NCBI RefSeq assembly: GCF_916619195.1
Contig: NZ_CAKAKL010000003.1
Coordinates: 124,001-188,000, forward strand
Direction of reading: 5' to 3'
DNA: 64,000 nt
DNA from: Inquilinus sp. Marseille-Q2685
GTDB taxonomy: Bacteria > Pseudomonadota > Alphaproteobacteria > DSM-16000 > Inquilinaceae
Positions within the stretch are counted from its first letter, which is position 1. Every line of letters starts with the position of its first letter. The translations under genes and the position numbers were made by a program. Under the pieces are notes generated by a model. The model made no database searches, was not told the DNA's origin, and was given only the letters and a program-made list of their open reading frames with translations. Shown piece by piece: positions 8,446 through 17,232 of the stretch.

Positions 8446-8899
8446 GATCAACAAAAATGAACAGCGCCGGGACTGGATGGCCGTGCTGGCCAAGGCCGAT
8501 CCGGCGACGCTGCAGCGCCTGTGGTCCGATCTCGGGGACGAGGCCGGCTTCACCACGCTGCGGCCGGCCGAGACCGGCATGGTGATGGTGCGCGGCCGCG
8601 CCGGCGGCGACGGCATGGCCTTCGCGCTCGGCGAGATGACGGTGACGCGCTGCACGGTGCGGTTGGACGGCAGCGAGGTGCTGGGCTCCGCCTATGTCGC
8701 CGGCCGCGGCCGCCGCCATGCCGAGATCGCGGCGCGGGCCGACGCCCTGCTGCAGACCGACCGGCGCGAGGCCGTCGAGACCGCGCTGATCGCGCCGCTG
8801 CGCGCAGCGCAGGCCGAAGCCCGGGCAGCGGCCCGGCGCAAGGCGGCGGCGACCCGCGTCGACTTCTTCACCATGGTGCGGGGGGAGAATCCGCGATGA
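8444..8899 (+). CDS. phnG: PhnG, C-P lyase core subunit
   Basis: A 151-residue protein with PhnG landmarks: R-R-D-W-M-A-V-L-A-K-A at the N-terminus, G-M-V-M-V-R-G-R-A-G-G-D in the middle, and F-A-L-G-E-M-T-V-T-R-C-T-V. PhnG and PhnI form part of the PhnGHIJ core that couples phosphonate to ATP as ribose triphosphate-phosphonate and then cleaves the C-P bond. No clear ribosome site precedes the ATG at 8444; an internal ATG at 8477 (M-A-V-L-A-K) is possible but would trim conserved residues. Its stop overlaps the phnH start. Cytoplasmic. Confidence 0.93.
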   Translation: MINKNEQRRDWMAVLAKADPATLQRLWSDLGDEAGFTTLRPAETGMVMVRGRAGGDGMAFALGEMTVTRCTVRLDGSEVLGSAYVAGRGRRHAEIAARADALLQTDRREAVETALIAPLRAAQAEARAAARRKAAATRVDFFTMVRGENPR

Positions 8900-9501
8900 C
8901 CGCCATCCTGGACGCCGCGGCGCTGCTGCCCGGCTTCGCCGACCCGGTTCTCGGCAGCCAGTCGGTGTTCCGCGCCGTGCTCGACGCCATGTCCCGGCCG
9001 GGACGGCCGGTCGCCTGCCCGGAACCGCTCACCGCGCCGGCCCCGCTCGGCCGCGCCATGGCGGCGGCGGCGCTGACTTTGGTCGATTTCGACACGCCGG
9101 TCTGGCTCGATCCCGCCCTGTCGACTCCGGCGGTGCAAAGCTTCCTGCGCTTCCACACCGGTGCGCCGCTGGCCGCCGACCCGGCCGGGGCCGCCTTCCT
9201 GCTCGTCGCCGACGCCGCGTCCCTGCCGCGCCTCGGCGGCCTGGCTCTGGGCGAGGACCGCTACCCCGACCGCTCGGCGACGCTGGTGGTCGAGGTGCCG
9301 GCGCTGGACGGGCCGGAGGCGGGCCGCTTCAAAGGCCCCGGCATCGCCACGGCCGAGCCCGCCCGCATCGCCGGCCTGCCGGCCTGGTTCCGCGAGGACT
9401 GGGCGGCCAACGGCGCCGCCTATCCGCTGGGCGTCGACCTTCTGCTGACCTGCGGCGACCGGATGCTGGGCCTGCCGCGCACCACCCGCTGGGAGGGCTG
9501 A
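8896..9501 (+). CDS. phnH: PhnH, C-P lyase core subunit
   Basis: A 201-residue protein overlapping phnG by four bases (ATGA). It begins with a helix ending L-L-P-G-F-A-D-P-V-L-G-S-Q-S-V-F-R-A-V-L-D-A-M-S-R-P-G-R-P, the family's most conserved stretch. It closes with Y-P-L-G-V-D-L-L-L-T-C-G-D-R-M-L-G-L-P-R-T-T-R, also standard for PhnH. In the complex PhnH is a PLP-transferase-like fold without PLP, needed for core assembly. Length agrees with the family (about 190-200). Confidence 0.95.
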   Translation: MTAILDAAALLPGFADPVLGSQSVFRAVLDAMSRPGRPVACPEPLTAPAPLGRAMAAAALTLVDFDTPVWLDPALSTPAVQSFLRFHTGAPLAADPAGAAFLLVADAASLPRLGGLALGEDRYPDRSATLVVEVPALDGPEAGRFKGPGIATAEPARIAGLPAWFREDWAANGAAYPLGVDLLLTCGDRMLGLPRTTRWEG

Positions 9502-9505
9502 TCCG

Positions 9506-10624
9506 ATGTATGTCGCCGTCAAAGGGGGCGAGCGCGCGATCGAGAACGCCCAGAGGCTGCTGGCAGAGACCCGCCGCGGCGACCCGGCGGTGCCCGAGAT
9601 CGCCCCGGACCAGATCCGCGAGCAGCTGGGCCTGGCCGTCGACCGGGTGATGGCCGAGGGCTCGCTCTACGACCGCGACCTCGCCGCGTTGGCGATCAAG
9701 CAGGCGCAGGGTGACCTGGTCGAGGCCATCTTCCTGCTGCGTGCCTATCGCACCACCTTGCCGCGCTTCGCGGTGTCGGAGCCGATCGACACCGCGACGA
9801 TGACAGTGCGGCGCCGCATCTCCGCCACCTACAAGGACATCCCGGGCGGACAGATCCTGGGTCCGACCTACGACTACACCCATCGCCTGATCGACTTCGC
9901 CCTGGCGGCGGAGGGGCGGCCGCCGGCGGCCGCGGAGGGCGAGGCCGGGCCGGACGGGCCGGTGCCGCGCGTGGTCGACATCCTCAACCGCGAGGGGCTG
10001 ATCGAGCGCGAGGCCGAGGCGCCGGAGGGGCACGAGCCGGTCGACCTGACCCGCGACCCGCTGACCCTGCCGGCCGATCGCGACCAGCGGCTGCAGAACC
10101 TTGCGCGCGGCGACGAGGGCTTCCTGCTGGCCCTCGGCTATTCGGTGCAGCGCGGCTATGGCGGCAACCACCCCTTCGCCGGCGAGATCCGGCTGGGCGA
10201 GGTGGCGGTCGAGATCGTGCCGGAGGAGCTGGGCTTCCCGATCGAGATCGGCGAGGTCACCGTCACCGAATGCCAGATGGTGAACCAGTTCGCCGGATCG
10301 AAGACGGCGCCGCCGCAATTCACCCGCGGCTATGGCCTGGCCTTCGGCCATTGCGAGCGCAAGGCCATGGCGATGTCGCTGGTCGACCGGGCGCTCAGGG
10401 CCCGCGACCTGGGCGAGGCCGCGCGGTACCCGGCCCAGGACGAGGAGTTCGTGCTGGCGCACAGCGACAATGTCGAGGCCTCGGGCTTCGTGCAGCATCT
10501 CAAGCTGCCGCATTACGTCGACTTCCAGGCCGAGCTGGAGCTGATCCGCCGGCTGCGGGCGGAGCATGAGCGCCGCGCCCGCGAAGGGGACGAGGCGGCG
10601 ACCCGGAAGGAGGCGGCGGAATGA
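9506..10624 (+). CDS. phnI: PhnI, C-P lyase nucleosidase subunit
   Basis: A 372-residue protein, starting M-Y-V-A-V-K-G-G-E-R-A-I-E-N-A, the normal PhnI N-terminus. PhnI removes adenine from ATP (with PhnG, H and L) so that the phosphonate can be attached at ribose C1. Conserved blocks visible include G-D-L-V-E-A-I-F-L-L-R-A-Y-R-T-T-L, R-R-I-S-A-T-Y-K-D-I-P-G-G-Q-I-L-G-P-T-Y-D-Y-T-H-R-L, and G-Y-G-L-A-F-G-H-C-E-R-K-A-M-A-M-S. It follows phnH by four bases and overlaps phnJ by ATGA, so stoichiometric co-translation is likely. Confidence 0.96.
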   Translation: MYVAVKGGERAIENAQRLLAETRRGDPAVPEIAPDQIREQLGLAVDRVMAEGSLYDRDLAALAIKQAQGDLVEAIFLLRAYRTTLPRFAVSEPIDTATMTVRRRISATYKDIPGGQILGPTYDYTHRLIDFALAAEGRPPAAAEGEAGPDGPVPRVVDILNREGLIEREAEAPEGHEPVDLTRDPLTLPADRDQRLQNLARGDEGFLLALGYSVQRGYGGNHPFAGEIRLGEVAVEIVPEELGFPIEIGEVTVTECQMVNQFAGSKTAPPQFTRGYGLAFGHCERKAMAMSLVDRALRARDLGEAARYPAQDEEFVLAHSDNVEASGFVQHLKLPHYVDFQAELELIRRLRAEHERRAREGDEAATRKEAAE

Positions 10625-11571
10625 GCGCCCAGACTGTTACGACGGGCGTCGGCCGCGACCCCGGCTACAACTTCGCCTATCTCGACGAGCAGACCAAGCG
10701 GATGATCCGCCGGGCGCTGCTGAAGGCGGTGGCGATCCCCGGCTATCAGGTGCCGTTCGGCGGCCGCGAGATGCCAGTGCCCTATGGCTGGGGCACCGGC
10801 GGCATCCAGGTGACCGCCAGCATCATCGGCCCGGACGACGTGCTGAAGGTGATCGACCAGGGCGCCGACGACACCACCAACGCCGTCAACATCCGCCGCT
10901 TCTTCGCCCGCGTCGCCGGGGTGGCGACCACCGAGGCGACCTCCGAAGCCACGGTGATCCAGACCCGCCACCGCATCCCGGAGCAGCCGCTGTCCGAAGA
11001 CCAGATCCTGGTCTACCAGGTGCCGCAGCCGGAGCCGCTGCGGCGGCTGGAGCCGCGCGAGACCGAGGCCCGGATGATGCACGGCTATGCCGATTACGGG
11101 CTGATGCATGTCCGTCTGTACGAGGACATCGCCCGCTACGGCCACATCGCCACCACCTACGACTATCCGGTGATGGTGCATGGCCGATATCTGATGGCGC
11201 CTTCGCCGATCCCGAAATTCGACAATCCGAAGATGCACATGAATCCGGCGCTGCAGCTGTTCGGGGCGGGGCGCGAGAAGCGGATCTACGCCATTCCGCC
11301 CTACACCCAGGTGGTCAGCTTGGATTTCGAGGACCACCCCTTCACCATCCAGCATTGGGACCAGCCCTGCGCCCTGTGCGGGGCCGAGGACAGCTATCTC
11401 GACGAGGTCGTGCTCGACGACGCCGGCGGCCACATGTTCGTCTGCTCCGACAGCCATCACTGCCGCACCCGGCGCGAGGCTGGCCATCACGGCGCCCTGA
11501 GCGGCGAGGCCCTGGCCGCCTATGACCGTGCGGTCGATCAGGCGCACGACCCCAAGGGAGCCGAAGCATGA
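10621..11571 (+). CDS. phnJ: PhnJ, radical-SAM C-P lyase
   Basis: A 316-residue catalytic subunit that splits the C-P bond of ribose-phosphonate phosphate with S-adenosylmethionine chemistry. The unusual C-terminal cluster motif is complete: Cys250-x2-Cys253-x21-Cys275 for the [4Fe-4S] cluster, then Cys281, which corresponds to the thiyl-radical cysteine of PhnJ. The N-terminal block Y-N-F-A-Y-L-D-E-Q-T-K-R-M-I-R-R and P-Y-G-W-G-T-G-G-I-Q are also typical. Start and stop overlap phnI and phnK respectively, in a tightly coupled operon. All key residues are present, so the enzyme should be active. Confidence 0.97.
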   Translation: MSAQTVTTGVGRDPGYNFAYLDEQTKRMIRRALLKAVAIPGYQVPFGGREMPVPYGWGTGGIQVTASIIGPDDVLKVIDQGADDTTNAVNIRRFFARVAGVATTEATSEATVIQTRHRIPEQPLSEDQILVYQVPQPEPLRRLEPRETEARMMHGYADYGLMHVRLYEDIARYGHIATTYDYPVMVHGRYLMAPSPIPKFDNPKMHMNPALQLFGAGREKRIYAIPPYTQVVSLDFEDHPFTIQHWDQPCALCGAEDSYLDEVVLDDAGGHMFVCSDSHHCRTRREAGHHGALSGEALAAYDRAVDQAHDPKGAEA

Positions 11572-12347
11572 GCGGCGACATCCTGCTGCGGGTCGAGGGC
11601 CTGACCAAGCTGTACGGCGACACCGTCACCGGCTGCCGCGACGTGTCCTTCGAGATGTCGCCCGGCGAGGTGCTGGGCATCGTCGGCGAGAGCGGCTCGG
11701 GCAAGACCACGCTGCTCAACTGCATCTCCGGCCGGCTGCCGCCCAGTTCCGGAACGGTCGCCTTCGATACCCGCGTGCGCGGCCTGACCCACATCTACGC
11801 GCTGTCGGAGCCGGAGCGGCGCATGCTGGCCCGCACCGACTGGGGTTTCGTGCACCAGAACCCGCGCGACGGGCTGCGCATGGACGTCAGCGCCGGCGCC
11901 AATGTCGGCGAGCGGCTGATGGCGGTCGGCGCCCGGCACTACGGCCGCATCCGCGGCCAGGCGCAGGACTGGATGGCGAAGGTCGAGCTCGACCTCGGCC
12001 GCATCGACGACCGGCCGGCGACCTATTCCGGCGGCATGCAGCAGCGGCTGCAGATCGCCCGCAACCTGGTCACCAACCCGCGCCTGGTGTTCATGGACGA
12101 GCCGACCGGCGGCCTCGACGTCTCGGTCCAGGCCCGGCTGCTCGATCTGCTGCGCGGGCTGGTGCGCCGGCTCGGCATCGCCGTGGTGCTGGTCACCCAC
12201 GACCTCGCCGTCGCCCGCCTGCTGGCCGACCGCCTCATGGTGATGCGGCACGGAAAGGTGGTGGAGACCGGCCTGACCGACCAGGTGCTGGACGACCCGC
12301 AGCACCCCTATACCCAGCTTCTCGTCTCCTCCGTCCTGCAGGTCTGA
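11568..12347 (+). CDS. phnK: PhnK, C-P lyase ABC-type ATPase
   Basis: A 259-residue ABC ATPase that docks on the PhnGHIJ core rather than on a membrane permease. Walker A is G-E-S-G-S-G-K-T-T (about residues 40-48), the signature Y-S-G-G-M-Q-Q-R-L-Q-I-A-R, Walker B R-L-V-F-M-D-E-P-T-G-G-L-D, and the H-loop V-L-V-T-H-D-L. Between Walker A and the signature it has the PhnK-type insert T-D-W-G-F-V-H-Q-N-P-R-D-G-L-R. Overlaps phnJ by ATGA; phnL starts three bases after its stop. Confidence 0.95.
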   Translation: MSGDILLRVEGLTKLYGDTVTGCRDVSFEMSPGEVLGIVGESGSGKTTLLNCISGRLPPSSGTVAFDTRVRGLTHIYALSEPERRMLARTDWGFVHQNPRDGLRMDVSAGANVGERLMAVGARHYGRIRGQAQDWMAKVELDLGRIDDRPATYSGGMQQRLQIARNLVTNPRLVFMDEPTGGLDVSVQARLLDLLRGLVRRLGIAVVLVTHDLAVARLLADRLMVMRHGKVVETGLTDQVLDDPQHPYTQLLVSSVLQV

Positions 12348-12350
12348 GCC

Positions 12351-13058
12351 ATGCCGAACGCGACTCCGATGATCGAGGTCTCCGGCCTGTCCAAGACCTT
12401 CGTGCTGCACAATCAGGGCGGAGTGCGGCTGCCGGTGTTCGCCGGCGTCGACTTCGCCGTGGCCGCGGGCGAATGTGTCGTGCTGGGCGGCGCGTCCGGC
12501 GCGGGCAAGAGCACCTTCATGCGCACCCTCTACGGCAACTACCTGGCCTCGGCCGGGCGGGTGCTGATCCGGCACGAGGGCGCGCCCGTCGACATCACCG
12601 CCGCGACGCCGCGCCGGATCCTCGAAGTCCGGCGCCGGACGCTCGGCTATGTCAGCCAGTTCCTGCGGGTGATCCCGCGCGTGCCGACGCTGGAGATCGT
12701 CAAGGAGCCGATGCTGGCCTCCGGTGTCGCCGAGGCGCAGGCCGACCGCCGCGCCCGCACGCTCCTGGCCCGGCTGAACCTGCCGGAAAGCCTGTGGTCG
12801 CTGCCGCCCGCCACCTTCTCGGGCGGCGAGCAGCAGCGGGTCAATCTCGCGCACGGCTTCGCGATGGAGTATCCCATCCTCCTCCTCGACGAGCCGACGG
12901 CCTCGCTCGACGCCGACAACCGGCGCGTGGTCATCGAGCTGATCGAGGAGGCCAAGGCACGCGGCGCCGCCATCGTCGGGATCTTCCACGACACGGCGGT
13001 GCGCGACCGGGTGGCGACCCGGATCTTCGACGTCACGCTCTACAAGGCGGCCGCATGA
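12351..13058 (+). CDS. phnL: PhnL, C-P lyase accessory ATP-binding protein
   Basis: A 235-residue ABC-type ATPase, distinguished from PhnK by F-V-L-H-N-Q-G-G-V-R-L-P-V near the N-terminus and A-S-G-A-G-K-S-T-F-M-R-T-L-Y-G-N-Y at Walker A. The signature is F-S-G-G-E-Q-Q-R-V-N-L-A-H-G and Walker B I-L-L-L-D-E-P-T-A-S-L-D. PhnL assists the first step (displacing adenine from ATP) and binds on the PhnK side of the complex. Stop overlaps the phnM start. Confidence 0.95.
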   Translation: MPNATPMIEVSGLSKTFVLHNQGGVRLPVFAGVDFAVAAGECVVLGGASGAGKSTFMRTLYGNYLASAGRVLIRHEGAPVDITAATPRRILEVRRRTLGYVSQFLRVIPRVPTLEIVKEPMLASGVAEAQADRRARTLLARLNLPESLWSLPPATFSGGEQQRVNLAHGFAMEYPILLLDEPTASLDADNRRVVIELIEEAKARGAAIVGIFHDTAVRDRVATRIFDVTLYKAAA

Positions 13059-14188
13059 GCACGGAACTGATCTTCTCCAATGCCCGGATCGTCACCCCCG
13101 AGGCCGTCGTCACCGGAACGCTGCGGGTCGAGGACGGCCGCATCACCGGGGTGGAGCAGGGGGCGTCCCGCGCCGGCGACGACGCCGACGGCGACTACCT
13201 GATCCCGGGCCTGATCGACCTGCACACCGATCACCTGGAGCGGCACATTGCGCCGCGGCCCGGCGTGATGTGGAACAGCGTCTCGGCGGCGCTGGCGCAT
13301 GACGCCCAGGTCGCCACCGCGGGCATCACCACGGTGTTCGACAGCCTGTCGCTGATGAGCGAGCACAAGGGCGTGCCGCGCGGCACCCTGCTGCGGCCGA
13401 TGGTCGACGGGCTGGAGGCGGCGCGGCGCCAGGACATGCTGCGGGCCGACCACTTCCTGCATCTGCGCTGCGAGGTCGCCGACCCGCATGTGCTGGACTA
13501 CCTGTCGGTTCTGGTCGAGGACCCGGCGGTGCGGCTGCTCTCGATCATGGATCACACGCCGGGCCAGCGGCAGTACGCCCAGGTCGAGAAGTGGCGCCAG
13601 GCCAATCGCCATCGCTACAGCGAGGCGGAGCTGGACGTGCTGATGAAGGAGCGCCAGGCGGCGCAGGAGGCGCATGCCCACCGGCACCGCCTCGCCATCG
13701 CCGAGCTCGCCGCCCGCCGCGGCGTGGCGCTGGCCAGCCATGACGACGAGACTCCGGCCCATGTCGACGAGGCGGTGTCGCTCGGCGTCTCGATCTCTGA
13801 GTTCCCGACCACCGCGAGCGCGGCGGAGGCGGCGCGCAGCCATGGCCTGTCGATCCTGATGGGCGCCCCGAACGTGGTCCGCGGCGGCTCGCACAGCGGC
13901 AATGTCGGGGCGGCGGATCTGTCGGCGGCCGGGCTGCTCGACATCCTCGCCTCGGACTATGTGCCGATCAGCATGCTGCATGCCGTCTGCCTGCTGGCCG
14001 AGGCGCCGGTCGGGCTCGGCCTGCCGGGGGCGGTGGCGCTGGTCAGCGCCAATCCGGCCAAGGCTGCGGGGCTGGACGACCGCGGCCGTATCGCGCCCGG
14101 GCTGCGGGCCGACCTGGTCCGCTTCCGCCTGATCGATGGCGTGCCGCACATCCGCGGCGTCTGGCGCGCCGGCCAGCGGGTCGCCTGA
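13055..14188 (+). CDS. phnM: PhnM, ribose triphosphate-phosphonate pyrophosphohydrolase
   Basis: A 377-residue amidohydrolase-superfamily enzyme that removes pyrophosphate from the ribose-triphosphate phosphonate to give the PhnJ substrate. The first metal site is G-L-I-D-L-H-T-D-H-L-E-R-H; R-P-G-V-M-W, I-M-D-H-T-P-G-Q-R-Q-Y and A-S-H-D-D-E-T follow in the usual order. The start at 13055 overlaps the phnL stop, and the upstream continuation of the frame is antisense-like noise. It is the last gene of the canonical core here; phnN and phnP are absent. Confidence 0.95.
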   Translation: MSTELIFSNARIVTPEAVVTGTLRVEDGRITGVEQGASRAGDDADGDYLIPGLIDLHTDHLERHIAPRPGVMWNSVSAALAHDAQVATAGITTVFDSLSLMSEHKGVPRGTLLRPMVDGLEAARRQDMLRADHFLHLRCEVADPHVLDYLSVLVEDPAVRLLSIMDHTPGQRQYAQVEKWRQANRHRYSEAELDVLMKERQAAQEAHAHRHRLAIAELAARRGVALASHDDETPAHVDEAVSLGVSISEFPTTASAAEAARSHGLSILMGAPNVVRGGSHSGNVGAADLSAAGLLDILASDYVPISMLHAVCLLAEAPVGLGLPGAVALVSANPAKAAGLDDRGRIAPGLRADLVRFRLIDGVPHIRGVWRAGQRVA

Positions 14189-14200
14189 GCTGGTCTTCTT

Positions 14201-14234
14201 GAGTCCCCCCTCCCTCTGCGGGAGGGAGGGACTC
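14201..14234. repeat. Imperfect C/G-rich hairpin between phnM and the DUF1045 gene
   Basis: GAGTCC and GGACTC frame an inner CCTCCC/GGGAGG stem around a TCTGC loop. There is no U-tract. The CCCTCCCTCTGCGGGAGGG core looks like a dispersed intergenic palindrome, and it may soften transcription between phnM and the following genes rather than end it. Confidence 0.5.
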
Positions 14235-14280
14235 GGTACTTTCGCCGGACGTCGATAGCCCCATGAACGCCTGAGACGAC

Positions 14281-14985
14281 ATGACCCGACGCTATGCCAT
14301 CTACTACGCCCCGCCCACGGGTTCGGCTCTGGCGGAGGTCGGCGCCGATCTGCTCGGCCGCGATCCGGAAACGGGAGAAGCCCGGCCGCAGCCGCGGCTC
14401 GACGGCATCGACCCCGACCGGTTCCACGCGATCACCGAGGACCCTCGCCATTACGGCTTCCACGCCACGCTGAAGGCGCCGTTCGCGCTTGCCGAGGGCG
14501 TGACCGGCGAGGCGCTGCACGCGGCGGCCGAAGCCTTCGCCGCCGGCCGTGCCCCCGCGGCGGGGCCGGCGCTGGCGCTCGCCTCGATCGGCGGCTTCCT
14601 GGCCCTGGTGCCCTCGGCGGCGGCGCCCGAGGTCCATGCCCTGGCCGATGCCTGCGTCGAGACGTTCGACCGGTTCCGCGCCCCGCTCACGGCCGCGGAG
14701 CTGGAACGGCGGCGCCGGTCGCCGCTGACGCCGGCGCAGGACCGGCATCTCGAACGCTGGGGTTATCCCTATGTGTTCGACGAGTTCCGCTTCCACATGA
14801 CCCTGACCGCCCGCCTGACCGACAAGGCCGAGCACGAGCGGGTCCACGCCGCGTTGGTGGAGCGGACCGCGCCCGTCTGCGTCGATCCGCTGCGGATCGA
14901 CGCCATCGCGGTGTATGAGCAGGACGACCGGCAGTCCCCGTTCCGCATCACCGGCCGCTACAAGCTGACGGGGGCGCCGGCATGA
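14281..14985 (+). CDS. DUF1045 phosphonate-locus protein (2H phosphoesterase fold)
   Basis: A 234-residue protein of the family often found in C-P lyase loci. Two H-x-T-L-type motifs mark a 2H phosphoesterase: Y-G-F-H-A-T-L-K-A-P-F near residue 60 and F-R-F-H-M-T-L-T-A-R-L near residue 172. Such enzymes act on cyclic phosphates or nucleotides. A role in handling the cyclic ribose phosphate made by C-P lyase (in place of PhnP) is a reasonable inference but not shown. It begins R-R-Y-A-I-Y-Y-A-P, the family's usual opening, and overlaps the MOSC gene by ATGA. Confidence 0.85.
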   Translation: MTRRYAIYYAPPTGSALAEVGADLLGRDPETGEARPQPRLDGIDPDRFHAITEDPRHYGFHATLKAPFALAEGVTGEALHAAAEAFAAGRAPAAGPALALASIGGFLALVPSAAAPEVHALADACVETFDRFRAPLTAAELERRRRSPLTPAQDRHLERWGYPYVFDEFRFHMTLTARLTDKAEHERVHAALVERTAPVCVDPLRIDAIAVYEQDDRQSPFRITGRYKLTGAPA

Positions 14986-15524
14986 CCGCCGTGGTGACGG
15001 CGGTCGGCCTCAGCCCCACCCACGACTTCAGCAAGCCGGTGCTGGACGCGATCCGCCTGCTCACCGGGCTCGGCGTCGAGGGCGACGCCCATATGGGGAA
15101 GACGGTGAAGCACCGGTCGCGGGTGAGGGTCGACCCGACCCAGCCGAATCTGCGCCAGGTGCATCTGATCCAGGGCGAGCTGCATGACGAGCTGGCGGCG
15201 GCCGGCTTCACCGTGCGGCCCGGCGACCTGGGCGAGAACGTCACCACCCGGGGCATCGACCTGCTGGGCCTGCCGACCGGCGCCAGGCTGCGCCTCGGCG
15301 CCGAGGCGGTGGTCGAAATCACCGGCCTGCGCAACCCCTGCAGCCAGATCGATGGTTTCCAGCAGGGGCTGCTGAAGCTGGTCGTCGGCCGCGACGAGGC
15401 CGGCAACCTAGTGCGCAAGGCCGGGGTGATGGGCATCGTCCTGGCCGGCGGCGTGGTCCGCCCCGGCGACCCGATCGCGATCGAGCTGCCGCCGGAGCCG
15501 CACCGCCCGCTGGAACGGGTGTAG
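14982..15524 (+). CDS. MOSC-domain protein
   Basis: A 180-residue single-domain MOSC protein (the C-terminal domain of molybdenum cofactor sulfurases, also YiiM-like). Landmarks: G-V-E-G-D-A-H in the first third, L-I-Q-G-E-L-H-D-E-L, R-P-G-D-L-G-E-N-V-T-T-R-G-I-D-L-L, and the conserved cysteine in I-T-G-L-R-N-P-C-S-Q-I-D. Such proteins bind molybdenum cofactor or handle sulfur; a link with phosphonate use is not established. It is translationally coupled to the DUF1045 gene, which makes it the last gene of the phn transcript. Confidence 0.88.
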   Translation: MTAVVTAVGLSPTHDFSKPVLDAIRLLTGLGVEGDAHMGKTVKHRSRVRVDPTQPNLRQVHLIQGELHDELAAAGFTVRPGDLGENVTTRGIDLLGLPTGARLRLGAEAVVEITGLRNPCSQIDGFQQGLLKLVVGRDEAGNLVRKAGVMGIVLAGGVVRPGDPIAIELPPEPHRPLERV

Positions 15525-15570
15525 CCCGCGCTCCGCGACCACCGCCGCAGATTGGTCTTCGGCAGCTCGA

Positions 15571-15741
15571 TCAGCTCGCTGCCGCGACCTCCTCGTGCCG
15601 CACGTGGATCCAGTCGATCGTCTTCTTCCGCCAAAGGCTGTCGGTCAGCCCGTTCAGGGAATTGCCAACGATGCCGTAGATCCGCTGGATCCCGGCATCG
15701 GCCAGCATGTCGGCGATCAGATCGGCAACCGTTCTCTTGCC
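15571..15741 (-). pseudogene. Fragment of a pyruvate-oxidase-like ThDP enzyme (N-terminus only)
   Basis: On the minus strand about 57 codons read [20 protein letters not shown], continuing to [12 protein letters not shown] and R-H-E-E-V-A-A-A, then a TGA. This is the opening of pyruvate oxidase/dehydrogenase (PoxB-type) proteins, which normally run to about 570 residues; the PYR-domain glutamate is in the H-E-E-V motif. The continuation is lost: the next stretch in another frame no longer matches. No good start codon or ribosome site precedes it. I read it as a decayed remnant within an otherwise empty 417-base gap. Confidence 0.72.
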
Positions 15742-15941
15742 GGTCCTCCTGCAATCGGGTTGGGCGGCATGATAGCCGGAAGAGGCACTGTCCGAAGCCA
15801 GAACGATTCGATGGCGGCTGCAACAGGTTTCGTGGACCCCGGCATGCGGGCGTAGCGCTGCCCGGCCGGACCGCACTGCTCTAGGGTCCCGATCTTGCAC
15901 CCTTTGGTAAGACAAATCGATCATCGAACGGCAGAGCCGAC

Positions 15942-17228
15942 ATGACCCATGCCATCGCCGCCGACCTTCCGTCGAGGCGCCTCAACGCCGGTGACTACAG
16001 GACCCTCGGCCTGGCCGCGCTCGGCGGCGCGCTGGAATTCTACGATTTCGTGGTCTTCATCTACTTTGCGGCCGCGGTCGGGCAGCTGTTCTTCCCGGCG
16101 GAGATTCCGGACTGGCTGCGCCAGTTCCAGACTTTCGGAATCTTCGCCGCCGGCTATCTGGTGCGGCCGCTGGGCGGGATCGTCATGGCGCATTTCGGCG
16201 ACCGACTGGGCCGAAAGCAGATGTTCACGCTCAGCATCCTGCTGATGGCGGCGGCCACGCTCGGCATGGGGCTGCTGCCCACTTATGGCCAGATCGGCGT
16301 CTGGGCGCCGGTGGCCCTGCTGCTGCTGCGCATCCTGCAGGGTGCCGCGATCGGCGGCGAGGTCCCGGGCGCCTGGGTGTTCGTGGCCGAGCACGTGCCG
16401 GCCGACCGCATCGGCTATGCCTGCGGCACGCTGACCGCCGGGCTGACCGCCGGCATCCTGCTGGGATCGGTGGTGGCGACGGTGGTCAACGGCAGCTTCA
16501 GCCCGGCCGAGATCTCCGACTGGGCCTGGCGGCTGCCGTTCCTGCTCGGTGGCGCCTTCGGGCTGCTTTCGGTCCATCTGCGCCGGCTGCTGCACGAAAC
16601 CCCGGTCTTCCAGGAGATGCAGGCCCGCAAGTCGCTGGCGGCGGAGCTGCCGCTGAAGGTGGTGGTGCGGGACCATATCGGCGCCGTGGTCGTATCGATG
16701 CTGCTGACCTGGGTGCTGGCGGCCTCGATCGTGGTGGTGATCCTGATGACGCCGGCGCTGCTGGCGAAGTTGAACGGCGTGCCGCTGCCGCTGGCGCTGG
16801 AGGCGAACACGCTCGCCACGCTGTGCCTGCTGATCGGCTGCATCGCCGCCGGCGCGATCATCGACCGGGTCGGCGCCGGCCGCTTCTTCACGATCGGCAG
16901 CCTGCTGCTCGGCCTCGGCATCTGGCTGTTCTACACCCGGGGCGCGGCCGACCCCGGCCTGCTGCTGCCCAGCTATGCCGCGACCGGTCTTCTGGTCGGA
17001 GTCGTCGGCGGCGTGCCCTTCGTCATGGTCCGCGCCTTTCCTGCGGCGGTCCGCTTCAGCGGCCTGTCCTTCTCCTACAACGTCTCTTACGCCGTGTTCG
17101 GCGGGCTGACGCCGCTGGCGATCCCGGCGCTGCTGGCGCTGAACCCGCTGGCGCATCTCTACTACATGCTGGCGCTCTGCCTTCTCGGCTGCGCCATCGG
17201 CCTGTGGCTGATGCGGCGGGAGGCCTGA
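15942..17228 (+). CDS. MFS transporter, metabolite:proton symporter (MHS) family
   Basis: A 428-residue inner-membrane transporter of the MHS group (citrate, proline/betaine, shikimate type). Signatures: [12 protein letters not shown] in helix 1, [18 protein letters not shown] between helices 2 and 3, and [16 protein letters not shown] in helix 4. The C-terminal half has six more hydrophobic segments. The substrate is likely a carboxylate or betaine-like compound. It ends four bases before the converging universal stress gene. Confidence 0.85.
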   Translation: MTHAIAADLPSRRLNAGDYRTLGLAALGGALEFYDFVVFIYFAAAVGQLFFPAEIPDWLRQFQTFGIFAAGYLVRPLGGIVMAHFGDRLGRKQMFTLSILLMAAATLGMGLLPTYGQIGVWAPVALLLLRILQGAAIGGEVPGAWVFVAEHVPADRIGYACGTLTAGLTAGILLGSVVATVVNGSFSPAEISDWAWRLPFLLGGAFGLLSVHLRRLLHETPVFQEMQARKSLAAELPLKVVVRDHIGAVVVSMLLTWVLAASIVVVILMTPALLAKLNGVPLPLALEANTLATLCLLIGCIAAGAIIDRVGAGRFFTIGSLLLGLGIWLFYTRGAADPGLLLPSYAATGLLVGVVGGVPFVMVRAFPAAVRFSGLSFSYNVSYAVFGGLTPLAIPALLALNPLAHLYYMLALCLLGCAIGLWLMRREA

Positions 17229-17232
17229 AGCT

